The position numbers were made by a program, and so were the translations under genes. A stretch of 64,000 nt of DNA from Luscinia megarhynchos (taxonomy: Eukaryota > Chordata > Aves > Passeriformes > Turdidae). The DNA lies in NCBI GenBank assembly GCA_034336665.1, contig JAPFBE010000078.1, positions 62,001 through 126,000 on the forward strand, given 5' to 3'. Positions 22,101-30,800 of the stretch are shown piece after piece. The notes under the pieces were generated by a model, which searched no databases, was not told the DNA's origin, and saw only the letters and a program-made list of their open reading frames with translations. Within the stretch, counting starts at the first letter, position 1. Every line of letters begins with the position of its first letter.

Positions 22101-24666
22101 AAAAATGGGTTAAAAGGAGTTTGGGGTTACTGGTTTATACTGGTTTATACTGGGAGGGAACTGGGGTGGACTGGGAGGAGGAAAATGGGGGGAAAAGGTG
22201 AAAAAATGGTGAAAATCGGGTGAAAAATGGGGGAAATATGGGGGAAATAGGGTTAAAAAAGGGTTAAAAATGGGATAAAAGGGGATTTGGGGTTACTGGT
22301 TTGTACTGGTTTGTACTGGGAGGGACTGGGAGGCAACTGGGGTGGACTGGGAGGGACTGGGAGAGGGAGAAAGCGGTGAAAATCGGGTGAAAAATGGGGA
22401 AAATATGGGGAAAAAAGGGTTAAAAAAGGGTTAAAAAAGGGTTAAAAAGGGAATTTGGGGTTACTGGTTTGTACTGGTTTATACTGGGAGGGAACTGGGG
22501 TGGACTGGGAGGGACTGGGAGGGGGAGAAAACGAGGAGAAACGGGTGAAAAAATGGTGAAAATCGGGTGAAAAATGGGGAAATATTGGGAAAAAAAGGGT
22601 TAAAAAAGGGTTAAAAATGGGTTAAAAGGGGATTTGGGGTTACTGGTTTGTACTGGGAGGGAACTGGGAGGGAACAGGGAGGGACTGGGAGGGACTGGGA
22701 GGAGGAAAATGGGGAGAAAAGGTGAAAAAATGGTGAAAATCGGGTGAAAAATGGGGAAAATAGGGTTAAAAAAGGGTTAAAAAGGGTTAAAAAGGGGTTA
22801 AATGGGATTTGGGGTTACTGGTTTATACTGGTTTATACTGGGAGGGAACTGGGGTGGACTGGGAGGGACTGGGAGGGGGAGAAACGGAGAGAAACGGTGA
22901 AAAAATGGTGAAAATCGGGTGAAAAATGGGGAAAATATGGGGGAAAAAAGGGTTAAAAAGGGTTAAAAATGGGTTAAATGGGATTTGGGGTTACTGGTTT
23001 GTACTGGGAGGGAACTGGGAGGGAACTGGGAGGGACTGGGAGGGACTGGGGGGGTTACCGGGAGGGGTTTTAGGCCTTACTGGGATGAACTGGTTGATAC
23101 TGGGAGGGACTGGGAGGGGGGGAATTTGGGGAAAAAATTGGAAATTTTTCATTCTGGTTCATACTGGTTTATACTGGTTTATACTGGTTCATACTGGTTT
23201 ATACTGGTCTATACTGGTCTATACTGTTTATACCAGTCTGTACTGGTTTATACCGGTCCATACTGGTTCATACTGGTCCATACCAGTCCATACTGGTCCA
23301 TACTGGTTTATACCGGTTTATACCGGTTCATACTGGTTTATACTGGTTTATACTGGTTTATACTGGTTTATACTGGTTTATACTGGTTTATACTGGTCTA
23401 TACCAGTCTGTACTGGTTTATACCGGTCCATACTGGTTCATACTGGTCCATACCAGTCCATACTGGTCCATACTGTTTTATACCGGTTTATAGCGGTTCA
23501 TACTGGTTTATACTGGTTTATACTGGTTTATACTGGTTCATACTGGTCCATACTGGTTTATACTGGTCTATACTGTTTATACCAGTCTGTACTGGTTCAT
23601 ACCGGTCCATACTGGTTTATACTGGTTCATACCGTTTTATACTGTTTTATACGGGTTCATACTGGTTCCTACTGGTTCATACTGGTTTATACTGGTTGCA
23701 GCTCGGTGGGGGCGGGGCAGACGCTCCGCCTCAGCCAATCGGTGACGCCGCTGCGCGCGGGGCGGCGCCGCCTGGTGGCGGCGCTGGAGAGCAGCGCCCT
23801 GCCCCCCCTGCACGGCGAGCTCCAGTTCGAGGCGCAAACTGGGAGCGCTGGGAGCGCTGGGAGCGCGGGGAGCGGGGGAGGGGCAGGAAGGAGGAGGAGG
23901 GCAGGCCCGGGGGAGCACGGGGGGGTGAGGGGGACTGGGAGGGACTGGGAGGGACTGGGGGGACTGGGAGGGAACTGGGAGGGACTGGGATCAAAACTGG
24001 GATCAAACTGGGAGGGACTGGGAGGGCTGGGAGGGACTGGGAGGGACTGGGAGGGACTGGGATCAAACTGGGAGGGACTGGGAGGGACTGGGGGGGAACT
24101 GGGAGGGACTGGGGAGGGAGGGGACTGGGAGGGACTGGGAGGGAACTGGGATGGACTGGGACTGTGGACTAGGGGAGGGACTGGGAGGGACTGGGAGGGA
24201 CTGGGAGGGACTGAGACGGGAGGGAACTGGGAGGGACTGGGAGGGACTGGGAGGGACTGGGGGGGACTGGGATGGACTGGGAGGGACTGGGATGGAATGG
24301 GATCAAACTGGGAGGGACTGGGAGGGACTGGGAGGGACTGGGATGGACTGGGAGGGAACTGGGAGGGACTGGAATGGGATCAAACTGGGAGGGACTGGGA
24401 TCAAACTGGGAGGGACTGGGATGGGGTTTGGGTCATACTGGGAGCACTGGGAGGGGTCACTGGTCCATACTGGGAGAACACTGGGAGCCGTTACTGGTCC
24501 ATACTGGGAGAACTGGGAGCGGTCACTGGTCCATACTGGTCCCATACTGGGAGAGCACTTGTGGGTAACTGGGAGCGCTGGGAGCCGTTACTGGTTTATA
24601 CTGGGAGCACTGGGAGGGTCACTGGTCCATACTGGGAGCAGGACCGCCCCAGTCTCCCCTCCGTGA
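1076..24666 (+). CDS. TGM1: TGM1, protein-glutamine gamma-glutamyltransferase K, 3' part (nine probable exons)
   Basis: Calcium-dependent transglutaminase that forms glutamyl-lysine isopeptide cross-links, at the inner face of the keratinocyte membrane in mammals. Seen here, in order: the calcium-site segment ([12 protein letters not shown]), the catalytic His (NFHVWND) and Asp ([10 protein letters not shown]), the FCCGPCSV segment, the end of the core ([17 protein letters not shown]), then the two C-terminal beta-barrels ([35 protein letters not shown]). The wording [11 protein letters not shown] and [12 protein letters not shown] is that of TGM1 rather than TGM2, TGM3 or F13A1. The exon with the active-site Cys and everything N-terminal lies left of the window. 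Exons at 12754, 16568 and 21820 need frame changes to be read, while the others are open. Introns are wholly tandem repeats. The next gene, TINF2, starts about 160 bp after the poly(A) signal. Identity is secure; whether the frame breaks are biological or consensus errors is open. Confidence 0.92.
1215..3127. repeat. ~165-bp composite repeat followed by 10-bp minisatellite (TGM1 intron)
   Basis: From 1215 to about 2530 there are eight units of 150-176 bp. Each is made of an ACTGGTTT block, a purine block (aaaaaacggcgaaaaa), a gggttaaaaatgggtt block and a gtggaatgggga block. From about 2530 to 3127 only the 10-bp ACTGGT unit remains. Confidence 0.9.
3130..3233 (+). CDS. TGM1: TGM1 exon: catalytic His and Asp
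   Basis: This 104-nt exon reads [18 protein letters not shown], then [16 protein letters not shown]. The His of NFHVW and the Asp of VVDATPQE are the second and third members of the transglutaminase Cys-His-Asp triad. The acceptor is tggttgcag and the donor is G|GTACTGG, itself a unit of the ACTGGT minisatellite. The frame is intact. Confidence 0.95.
3234..4390. repeat. Composite repeat (~180 bp) and 10-bp minisatellite (TGM1 intron)
   Basis: Units begin near 3233, 3406, 3580 and 3774 with ACTGGTTTTT blocks, gggctgggagggaactggga and a ggaaattttgggg block. A pure ACTGGT 10-bp array occupies about 3940-4390. Confidence 0.9.
4395..4483 (+). CDS. TGM1: TGM1 exon: FCCGPCSV segment
   Basis: Open frame [20 protein letters not shown], then [10 protein letters not shown], colinear with the core-domain segment that follows the catalytic Asp in transglutaminases. 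The acceptor is gtttcccag. The donor GTTAAT is weak and is directly the first unit of the TTAATTACC array that fills the next 1.5 kb. Confidence 0.93.
4484..6010. repeat. TTAATTACC / TTCATTACC array (TGM1 intron)
   Basis: A 1.5-kb array of 6-12 bp units (ttaattacc, ttcattacc, ttaatgagc). Its first unit is the splice donor itself. A segment of about 130 bp near 4700-4830 is repeated almost exactly near 5265-5410 (acctacattatcttaatt and following), indicating a recent ~570-bp duplication. The Met/Ile/Leu- and Lys/Val-rich open frames it gives are repeat artefacts. Confidence 0.9.
6011..6286. repeat. AT-rich leader of the exon-fragment satellite
   Basis: Non-periodic AT-rich sequence with many ttaat words leading into the 163-bp satellite. 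No gene seen. Confidence 0.6.
6287..9062. repeat. 163-bp satellite carrying the acceptor and first 45 nt of the next TGM1 exon
   Basis: Exon-like cores start near 6291 (degenerate), 6451, 6619, 6780, 6944, 7105, 7261, 7427, 7584, 7745, 7905, 8068, 8240, 8406, 8573, 8732 and 8890, with spacing of 156-172 bp. Each has AG then gtgaacagcgacaaggtgta and continues through ctggcagcggcaggcgcacg. The following AT-rich spacer comes in at least three versions (gataacacattgataac; ggcacagataggattt; acattagttaattaatg) in irregular order. Several copies lack one G (cggcagcgcac), which would shift the frame. Confidence 0.95.
9063..9213 (+). CDS. TGM1: TGM1 exon: end of catalytic core, both ends amplified in the flanking introns
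   Basis: Open frame beginning [20 protein letters not shown] and ending with [14 protein letters not shown]. The acceptor is ttaattaccag and the donor is G|GTGAGT. The first ~45 nt and the acceptor are repeated about 17 times upstream (6.29-8.93 kb). The last ~30 nt and the donor are repeated about 17 times downstream (9.27-10.89 kb). Only this copy contains the middle part ([16 protein letters not shown]), which identifies it as the true exon. Confidence 0.92.
9214..10895. repeat. Satellite carrying the last ~30 nt and donor of the TGM1 exon
   Basis: About 17 copies of gacatcactgaccagtac plus aaacaccccgag and ggtgagt, starting near 9270, 9361, 9413, 9508, 9622, 9737, 9811, 9917, 10032, 10143, 10228, 10330, 10412, 10485, 10590, 10779 and 10863. 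They are separated by runs of gtgaccagtga / gtgaccactga, so GTGAGTGACC, a consensus splice donor, recurs very many times. Confidence 0.95.
10896..12715. repeat. TGACCCAACCAA array (TGM1 intron)
   Basis: Units of 8-16 bp of the type ccaatgacccaaccaatgac and ccaactcttgacc. It appears to grade out of the gtgacca units to its left. It gives long Trp/Val/Gly/Ser open frames on the minus strand, which are artefacts. Confidence 0.9.
12754..13021 (+). CDS. TGM1: TGM1 exon: linker and first C-terminal beta-barrel, frame-broken
   Basis: The acceptor follows a pyrimidine tract (ctccccctcaag) and the donor is CAG|GTGAGG. TGM1-like pieces occur in order but in different frames: [10 protein letters not shown], then [12 protein letters not shown], then YTGGSG, then [13 protein letters not shown]. 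At least two or three small indels are needed to join them. The boundaries, especially the start, are approximate. The exon is either damaged or carries consensus errors in GC-rich sequence. Confidence 0.7.
13022..15004. repeat. ~170-bp composite repeat (TGM1 intron)
   Basis: About eleven units of 149-198 bp: ttactggtttgtactggga, several gggactgggag words, a ggggaaaaatggtgaaaatc block and aaagggttaaaaagggtt. Clearly the same family as 21960-23130 and related to 1215-2530. Confidence 0.9.
15005..16560. repeat. 10-bp ACTGGT/ACCGGT minisatellite (TGM1 intron)
   Basis: About 150 copies drifting from atactggttt on the left to ataccggtcc and ataccgctcc on the right. 11- and 9-bp units are present near 16140-16480. 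Confidence 0.95.
16568..16733 (+). CDS. TGM1: TGM1 exon: first C-terminal beta-barrel, frame-broken
   Basis: The acceptor is accccccgcag and the donor is ACG|GTAACG. It reads VPYAEYQPH, then in another frame AGDQDAAR, then again [20 protein letters not shown] and RLQDA, and finally KLALT in a third frame. These match successive TGM1 segments (VAYKEYRPH, VSGHVKESGQVLAK, LSLTL). At least three small indels separate them within 166 nt. Confidence 0.8.
18466..18531. repeat. (CT)n(TA)n microsatellite
   Basis: A run of CT dinucleotides followed by TA dinucleotides inside the 39-bp array, apparently expanded from the tctctctctatata of one unit. Confidence 0.95.
19100..19161. repeat. (TC)n(TA)n microsatellite
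   Basis: A second TC then TA dinucleotide run at the homologous position of another unit of the same array. Confidence 0.95.
21521..21819. other. Non-repetitive G-rich intron end
   Basis: Words such as ggattttgggtccaaaa recur loosely, but there is no clear period and no gene. It precedes the TGM1 exon at 21820. Confidence 0.5.
21820..21956 (+). CDS. TGM1: TGM1 exon: second C-terminal beta-barrel, frame-broken
   Basis: It reads LVGQEV in one frame, QVVFQNPL in the next and MEGSR in the third. All three correspond in order to TGM1 (VVGQECEVQIVFKNPL ... RLEGSGL). The donor is GG|GTGAGC. The start is either after AAG at 21819 or after AG at 21821. The upstream 300 bp are G-rich and not tandemly repeated. 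Confidence 0.7.
21957..23700. repeat. ~165-bp composite repeat and 10-bp minisatellite (TGM1 intron)
   Basis: Seven composite units to about 23130, of the same family as 13022-15004. They are followed by the 10-bp ACTGGT minisatellite, within which a block of about 190 bp (near 23160-23350) is repeated almost exactly near 23340-23540. Confidence 0.9.
23702..23924 (+). CDS. TGM1: TGM1 exon: last beta-barrel and Gly/Ser/Arg-rich tail
   Basis: The acceptor is actggttgcag. The open frame gives [20 protein letters not shown], then [20 protein letters not shown] and QFEAQ, the C-terminal strand region of TGM1. After this the frame runs into [14 protein letters not shown], encoded by a short repeat (ctgggagcg) that resembles the ACTGGGA minisatellite of the following intron. 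The donor at GGG|GTGAGG (23924) is a best guess. Confidence 0.85.
23925..24641. repeat. ACTGGGA minisatellite (TGM1 intron)
   Basis: Units of 10-12 bp (actgggaggg, actgggatcaa, actgggatgg). Many stretches have four or more GGG runs with loops of 1-5 bases, i.e. canonical G-quadruplex motifs on the coding strand. Confidence 0.95.
24642..24666 (+). CDS. TGM1: Possible last TGM1 exon
   Basis: Between the end of the minisatellite (actgggagcag, a usable acceptor) and the poly(A) signal there is a short stretch. It reads TAPVSPP then TGA if entered one base in, or continues to the TAA within AATAAA if entered in the other phase. Its position fits a short terminal exon, but there is no conserved sequence to confirm it. 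Confidence 0.35.
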
Positions 24667-24867
24667 CGTCATCCCCCGCCCTCCAATAAAGCTGCGCAAA
24701 CCCCGCTCGAGTGACGTCATTGTGTGGGCGGGGCCTCGGGGAGGCGGGAGAATGGTGCGGGAGGTGACGTCACTTCCTGAGAGACGCGGGGCCGGGCGGG
24801 AGCGGGGCGGAAGTGACGTCACGGAACGCGCGGGGGAACGGCGGGAGAATGGCGGCGGGTGACGTCA
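24664..24867. promoter_or_regulatory. Five regularly spaced CRE palindromes (TGACGTCA) at the TINF2 start
   Basis: Perfect TGACGTCA at 24664, 24712, 24765, 24814 and 24860, with intervals of 48, 53, 49 and 46 bp. This is the consensus site of the CREB/ATF family. The first overlaps the possible TGM1 stop codon and the last is inside TINF2 coding exon 1. The interval also contains ETS-like ACTTCCTG and GC boxes. It is the only unique sequence between the two genes and is therefore the likely TINF2 promoter. Confidence 0.75.
24685..24690 (+). terminator. Poly(A) signal of TGM1
   Basis: AATAAA, the first in the stretch after the TGM1 C-terminal exon, 160 bp before the TINF2 start codon. The cleavage site must therefore fall within the presumed TINF2 promoter. 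Confidence 0.7.
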
Positions 24868-24868
24868 G
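24849..24868 (+). CDS. TINF2: TINF2 exon 1 (start codon)
   Basis: Twenty coding bases encoding MAAGDV plus two bases of a Ser codon, followed by donor AG|GTGTGG. They join in phase to the exon at 26512, giving a start that aligns with human TIN2 residue for residue in length. The exon contains a TGACGTCA element. Confidence 0.75.
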
Positions 24869-27800
24869 GTGTGGGGGGAACTGGGAGGGACTGGGATTGA
24901 ACTGGGAGGGACTGGGATGGACTGGGAGGGACTGGGATGGACTGGGATGGACTGGGAGGGACTGGGAGGGACTGGGAGGGACTGGGACGAACTGGGATGA
25001 ACTGGGAGTGGGGTTTGCGGTTACTGGGAGTTACTGGGATGGACTGGGAGGGAACTGGGACGTTACTAGAATAAACTGGTTTATACTGGGATGAACTGGG
25101 ATGGACTGGGAGTTACTGGGAAGGGAGCTCGGGGTTACTGGGACAAACTGGGATGAACTGGGAGTGGGGTTTGCAGTTACTGGGAGTTACTGGGAAGCGA
25201 CTTAGAGTTACTGGGATGGACTGGGACGGACTGGGCTGTTACTGGTCTGTACTGGTTCATACTGGGAGGGCGCTGGGTTGAGGTGAGAGGGGACTGGGAC
25301 CAGACTGGGACATACTGGGATGAACTGGGATGGACTGGGAGGGCACTGGGAGAAACTGGGATGGACTGGGGTGTTATTGGTTTATACTGGGATGAACTGG
25401 GAAAGGACTGGGACCAGACTGGGCCGTACTGGGATGGACTGGGATGCACTGGGACAAACTGGGAGTGAACTGGGAGGGACTGGGATGAACTGGTTTATAC
25501 TGGGAGAGCACTGGGGTGGACTGGGAGGGACTGGGAGGGAACTGGGGTGTTACTGGTCTGTACTGGTTTATACTGGGATGAACTGGGGAAGTAACTGGGA
25601 TGAACTGGTTTATAGTGGGAGAGACTGGGATGAACGGGGAGGGCACTGGGGTCAGACTCGGCCATACTGGGATGGACTGGGATGAACTGGGGACATCACC
25701 GCGATGAACTGGGCTGTTACTGGTGTGTACTGGTTTATACTGGGAGGCTCTGGGATGAACTGGGAGGGCACTGGGATGTTATTGGTCTGTACTGGTTTTT
25801 ACTGGGAGGGGCTGGGAGGGCACTGGGACCAGACTGGGCCATACTGGGATGAACTGGGAGGGATGTCAGTGGTCTGTACTGGTTTATACTGGGATGAACT
25901 GGGAGGGAACTGGGATGGACTGGGGTGCAACTGGAATGAACTGGGCTATACTGGGATGAACTGGGGACATCACTGGGAGGGCACTGGGATGAACTGGGCT
26001 GTTACTGGTGTGTACTGGTTTATACTGGGAGAGCACTGGGGTGGATGCTACTGGTCCGTACTGGTCCATACTGGTCCATACTGGTTTATACTGGTCCATA
26101 CTGGTACATACTGGTCCATGCTGGTTTATACTGGTCCATACTGGCCCATACTGGTCCATACTGGTTTATACTGGTTTATACTGGTCCATACAGGTCCATA
26201 CTGGTTTATACTGGTCCATACCGGTCCATACTGGTCCATACCGGTCCATACTGGTCCATACTGGTCCATAGTGGTTTATACTGGTCCATACTGGTTTATA
26301 CTGGTCCATACTGGTCCGTACTGGTCCATACTGGTCCATACCGGTTTATACTGGTCCATACTGGTCCGTACTGGTCCATACTGGTCCATACCGGTCCATA
26401 CCGGTCCATACTGGTATATACTGGTTTATACTGGTCCATACTGGTCCGTACTGGTCCATACTGGTTTATACCGGTCCATACTGGTTTATACTGGTCTCTC
26501 TCTCCCCCCAGCCCCTCCCCCTCCCTGCGCCTGGCCATGGCCGCCGCCTGGTGGGCGCTGCGGCGGCGCGATGTCACCGGCGGCGGGGGTGACGTCACCG
26601 GAAGTGGGCGCGTCCCGGCCGGAAGTGGGCGCGTCCCGGCCGGAAGTGGGCGTGTCTGGGCGCGGCTGCTGGCGCTGCTGGAGGCCGCGGGGGGAGGGGC
26701 CCCGGCGCTGCTGCGGCCCCGGCACCGGGCCCGGCTCAGCCTGGGGCTGCGCGCGCAGGTAGGCCCCGCCCGCTTCCGGTGCGGCCCCGCCCACTTCCGG
26801 TATAAGCATTACATGCCCCGTGACCACGCCCACTTCCGGTGGGAGCCACACCCACTTCCTGTATAAGCGCTGCCCGCTTCCCGTGTGTGGCCCCGCCCAC
26901 TTCCTTTATAAGCGGTGCCTGCTTCCGGGTACAGACCCCGCCCACTTTCGGTATAAGCACCGCCCGCTTCTGGGTGTGGCCACGCCCACCTCCTCTATAA
27001 GCCACACCCACTCTCGGATAAAGCCCCGCCCGCTTTCCCGGGTGTGGCCACGCCCACCTCCTGTATAAGCATTACCCAGCCCCGGGTCTAGCCCCGCCCA
27101 TTTCCTGTACAAGCACCGTACACTTCCGGTTATGAACACGCCCCTTTCTTGCAATGACTCCGCCCACCCCCGGGCATGACCACGCCCATGTCCTGTATAA
27201 GCCCCGCCCACTCCCGGTATGACCCACTTCCGGGTATGACCACGCCCACCTCCTCTATAAGCAACGCCCATCCCCGGGTCTGGCTGGTCCCGCCCACTTC
27301 CGGTATAAGCACCGCCCAGTGCCGGGTGTGGCCCCGCCCACTGCCCGGTACAGACCACGCCCACTTCCGGTATAAGCACCGCCCGCTCCCGGGTCTGGCC
27401 ACGCCCACTTCTGTGTATGACCACGCCCACATAATATAGAAGCACAGTCCACTCCTGGCATGGCCACGCCCATTTCCTGCTATAACCCCGCCCACTTCCG
27501 GGTCTGCCCCGCCCACTTCCGGGTAAAGCGCTCGCCCCAGCCGGGACACGCCCACTTTTATTCCTTAGTTTGTTTTTTTTTAAAATAATTTATAATTAAT
27601 TTTTTTGCTCGGTGTTAATTTGTAATTTATTTTTTTATTCTAGAATTTATTTTTTATTTCTTCATTGTTTATTTTGCTCATTATTTATTTGATTTTTTTA
27701 ATGTTATTTTATGTTTTCATAAACGTTTAATGACTTCTTTTACCTTTTATTTTACTTTTTATTTTATCACTTATCTTTTTTTTTTGTTTGTTATAATTTA

Positions 27801-30800
27801 TTTAAAATTTCCTTTTTAATTTTTAATTATTTTATTTATTTGGATTAATTTGGGGTTCTGGCCACGCCCACTTTTCCCAAGCCCCGCCCCATGTCCGTTT
27901 ATGGGCATTGAGCCCAGGCCACGCCCACCCGCCCCAAGCCCCGCCCCCACGCGATGACGTCATGCCCCACAGTGGCTCCTCCCCCCGCAGGTGGTGACGT
28001 CACTGCTGCAGGAGCTCGGCCCCGCCCCCGATGTGCTGGACGCGCTGGATTGGCTGTTCCCGGAGGGGGCGGGGCCAGGGACAGCCAGCGGGCTGGGGGT
28101 GAGACTGGGACGGACTGGGAGGGACTGGGAGGGAACTGGGAGGAACTGGGATGAACTGGGAGGGAACTGGGATGGACTGGGAGGGACTGGGATGACCTGG
28201 GAGGGAACTGGGATGGACTGGGAGGAACTGGGAGGGAACTGGGATGGACTGGGAGGGACTGGGAGGGACTGGGATGAACTGGGAGGGACTGGGAGGGACT
28301 GGGATGGAACTGGGATAAACTGGGGAGGGAACTGGGAGGGACTGGGATGAACTGGGATGAACTGGGAGAGAACTTCGATGGAACTGGGAGGAACTGGGAG
28401 GGAACTGGGACGGACTGGGATGAACTGGGAGGGAACTGGGACGGACTGGGATGAACTGGGATGAACTGGGAGAGGACTTCGATGGAACTGGGAGGAACTG
28501 GGATGAACTGGGAGGGACTGGGATGGAACTGGGATAAACTGGGAGGGAACTGGGAGGAACTGGGATGAACTGGGAGGGAACTGGGGTGGACTGGGAGGGA
28601 CTGGGATGGAAAGGGAGGGACTGGAATGAACTGGGATGAACTGGGAGAGGGAACTGGGGATGAACTGGGAGGGACTGGGATGAACTGGGAGGGACTGATG
28701 AACTGGGATGCTGGGATGAACTGGGAGGGACTGGGAGGGAACTGGGATGAACTGGGAGGAACTGGGAGGGACTGGGATGAACTGGGAGGGACTGGGATGG
28801 ACTGGGATGGACTGGGAGGGACTGGGAGGGATTGGGATGAACTGGCCCCTCCCCCACGTCGATATTTGGCACTGAGGGGGCGTGGCCCGCTCTGGCCCCC
28901 GCCCCCACGCCCATACTCGGCACTGAGGGGGCGTGTCCCGCTCTGGCCCCGCCCCCAGACGCTGCGGGGGCGCCCCCTGGCGGCCGTGGCCCAGGAGAGC
29001 TTCCGGGAGCAGGTGCTGGGAATCCTGGGAACGGGGCGGGGCCTGCAGCCCTTCCTGCAGGTGAGACCAGTACGGACCAGTATAAACCAGTATAAACCAG
29101 TACGGGCCAGTACGGGCCTGTACGGGCCACAAACCCTCCCCAGTTCATCCCAGCTTAAACCAGTAACATCCCAGTGTGTTCCCAGTCCATCCCAGTCCAT
29201 CCCAGTTCATCCCAGTTCATCCCAGTTTATCCCAGTTTATCCCAGTATAAACCAGTATGGCCCAGTACGGGCCAGTACGGGCCAGAAACCCTTCCCAGTT
29301 CTTCCCAGTTTAAACCAGTAACGTCCCACTGTGTTCCCAGTCCATCCCAGTTCATCCCAGTCCATCCCAGTTCATCCCAGTTTATCCCAGTATAAACCAG
29401 TATGGCCAAGTAGCCTCCCAGTGACCCCAAACTCCAAACCAGTATAAACCAGTAAAGCCAAATCCTCTCCCAGTTAGCCCCCACTTCCATCCCAGTTCCC
29501 TCCCGGTTTATCCCAGTTCCCTCCCAGTCTCTCCCAGTTAATCCCAGTTCCCTCCTAGTTCATCCCTGTTAATCCCAGTCCATCCCAGTCCCTCCCAGTC
29601 CCTCCCAGTTCCACCCCAGTCCCTCCCAGTCCCTCCCAGTCCCTCCCAGTTCCCTCCCAGTCCCTCCCAGTTCCCTCCCAGTCCCTCCCAGTCCCTCCCA
29701 GTTCCCTCCAGTTCCCTCCCAGTTCTCTCCCAGTCCCTCCCAGTCCCTCCCAGTCCCTCCCAGTTCCCTCCCAGTCCCTCCCAGTTCCCTCCCAGTCCCT
29801 CCCAGTCCCTCCCAGTCCCTCCCAGTCCCTCCCAGTTCCCCCAGTTCTGGTCCCTCCCAGTTCCATCCCAGTCCCTCCCAGTTCCACTCCCAGTTCCCTC
29901 CCAGTCCCTCCCAGTCCCTCCCAGTCCCTCCCAGTCCCTCCCAGTCCCTCCCAGTTCCCTCCCAGTCCCTCCCAGTTCCCTCCCAGTCCCTCCCAGTCCC
30001 TCCCAGTCCTCCCAGTCCTCCCAGTTCCCCCAGTTCCCCAGTCCCCCCAGTTCCCTCAGTTCCCTCCCAGTCCCTCCCAGTCCATCCCAGTTCCCCCCAG
30101 GAATGCAGGGCGCGGTTCCGAATTCTCTCCGGAACCTTTTCCTGGGAGTTTCTCGTGGGCTGGAGAGCCCTGCCCCCGACCTGGCCCAGGTGAGTCTGGG
30201 GGCGGGGCCTGGCCCGGCCACGCCCCCTTTCCCTTATTCGGGCAGGCCCCGCCCCTTTTCCTTATTTGGGTGCAAGCCCCGCCCCCTTTGCTATATAAGG
30301 GAAAAGGGGCGGGAACAGGGGGGAAATGGCTCCAAATTCGCCCAAAATTCACCCAAAATTCATCCAAAATTCACCCAAATTTCATCCAAAATTCATCCAA
30401 AATTAGCCCAAAATTTGCTCAAAATTTATCCAGAATTTGCTCAAAATTCATCCAAATTTATCCAAAATTCATCCAAAATTTACCCGAAATTCATCCAAAA
30501 TTCACCCGAAATTTACCCAAAATTAGCCCAAAATTCACGCAAAATTTGCTCAAAATTCACCCAAAATTTACCCAAAATTCACCCAAAATTCACTCAAAAT
30601 GCACCCAAAATTAGCCCAGATTTCAGCCAAAATTTGCTCAAAATTTATCCAAAATTTGCTCAAAATTAATCCAAAATTCATCCAAAATTCACCCAAAATT
30701 CGTCCAAAATTCATCCAAAATTCACCCAAAATTAGCCCAAAATTCATGCAAAATTTGCTCAAAATTCATCCAAAATTTATCCAGAATTTGCTCAAAATTC

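Noticed and set aside
27899..29200. 433-residue minus-strand Pro/Ser/Gln-rich frame over TINF2 introns
   Set aside because: Translation of the inverted ACTGGGA minisatellite across real TINF2 exons on the other strand.
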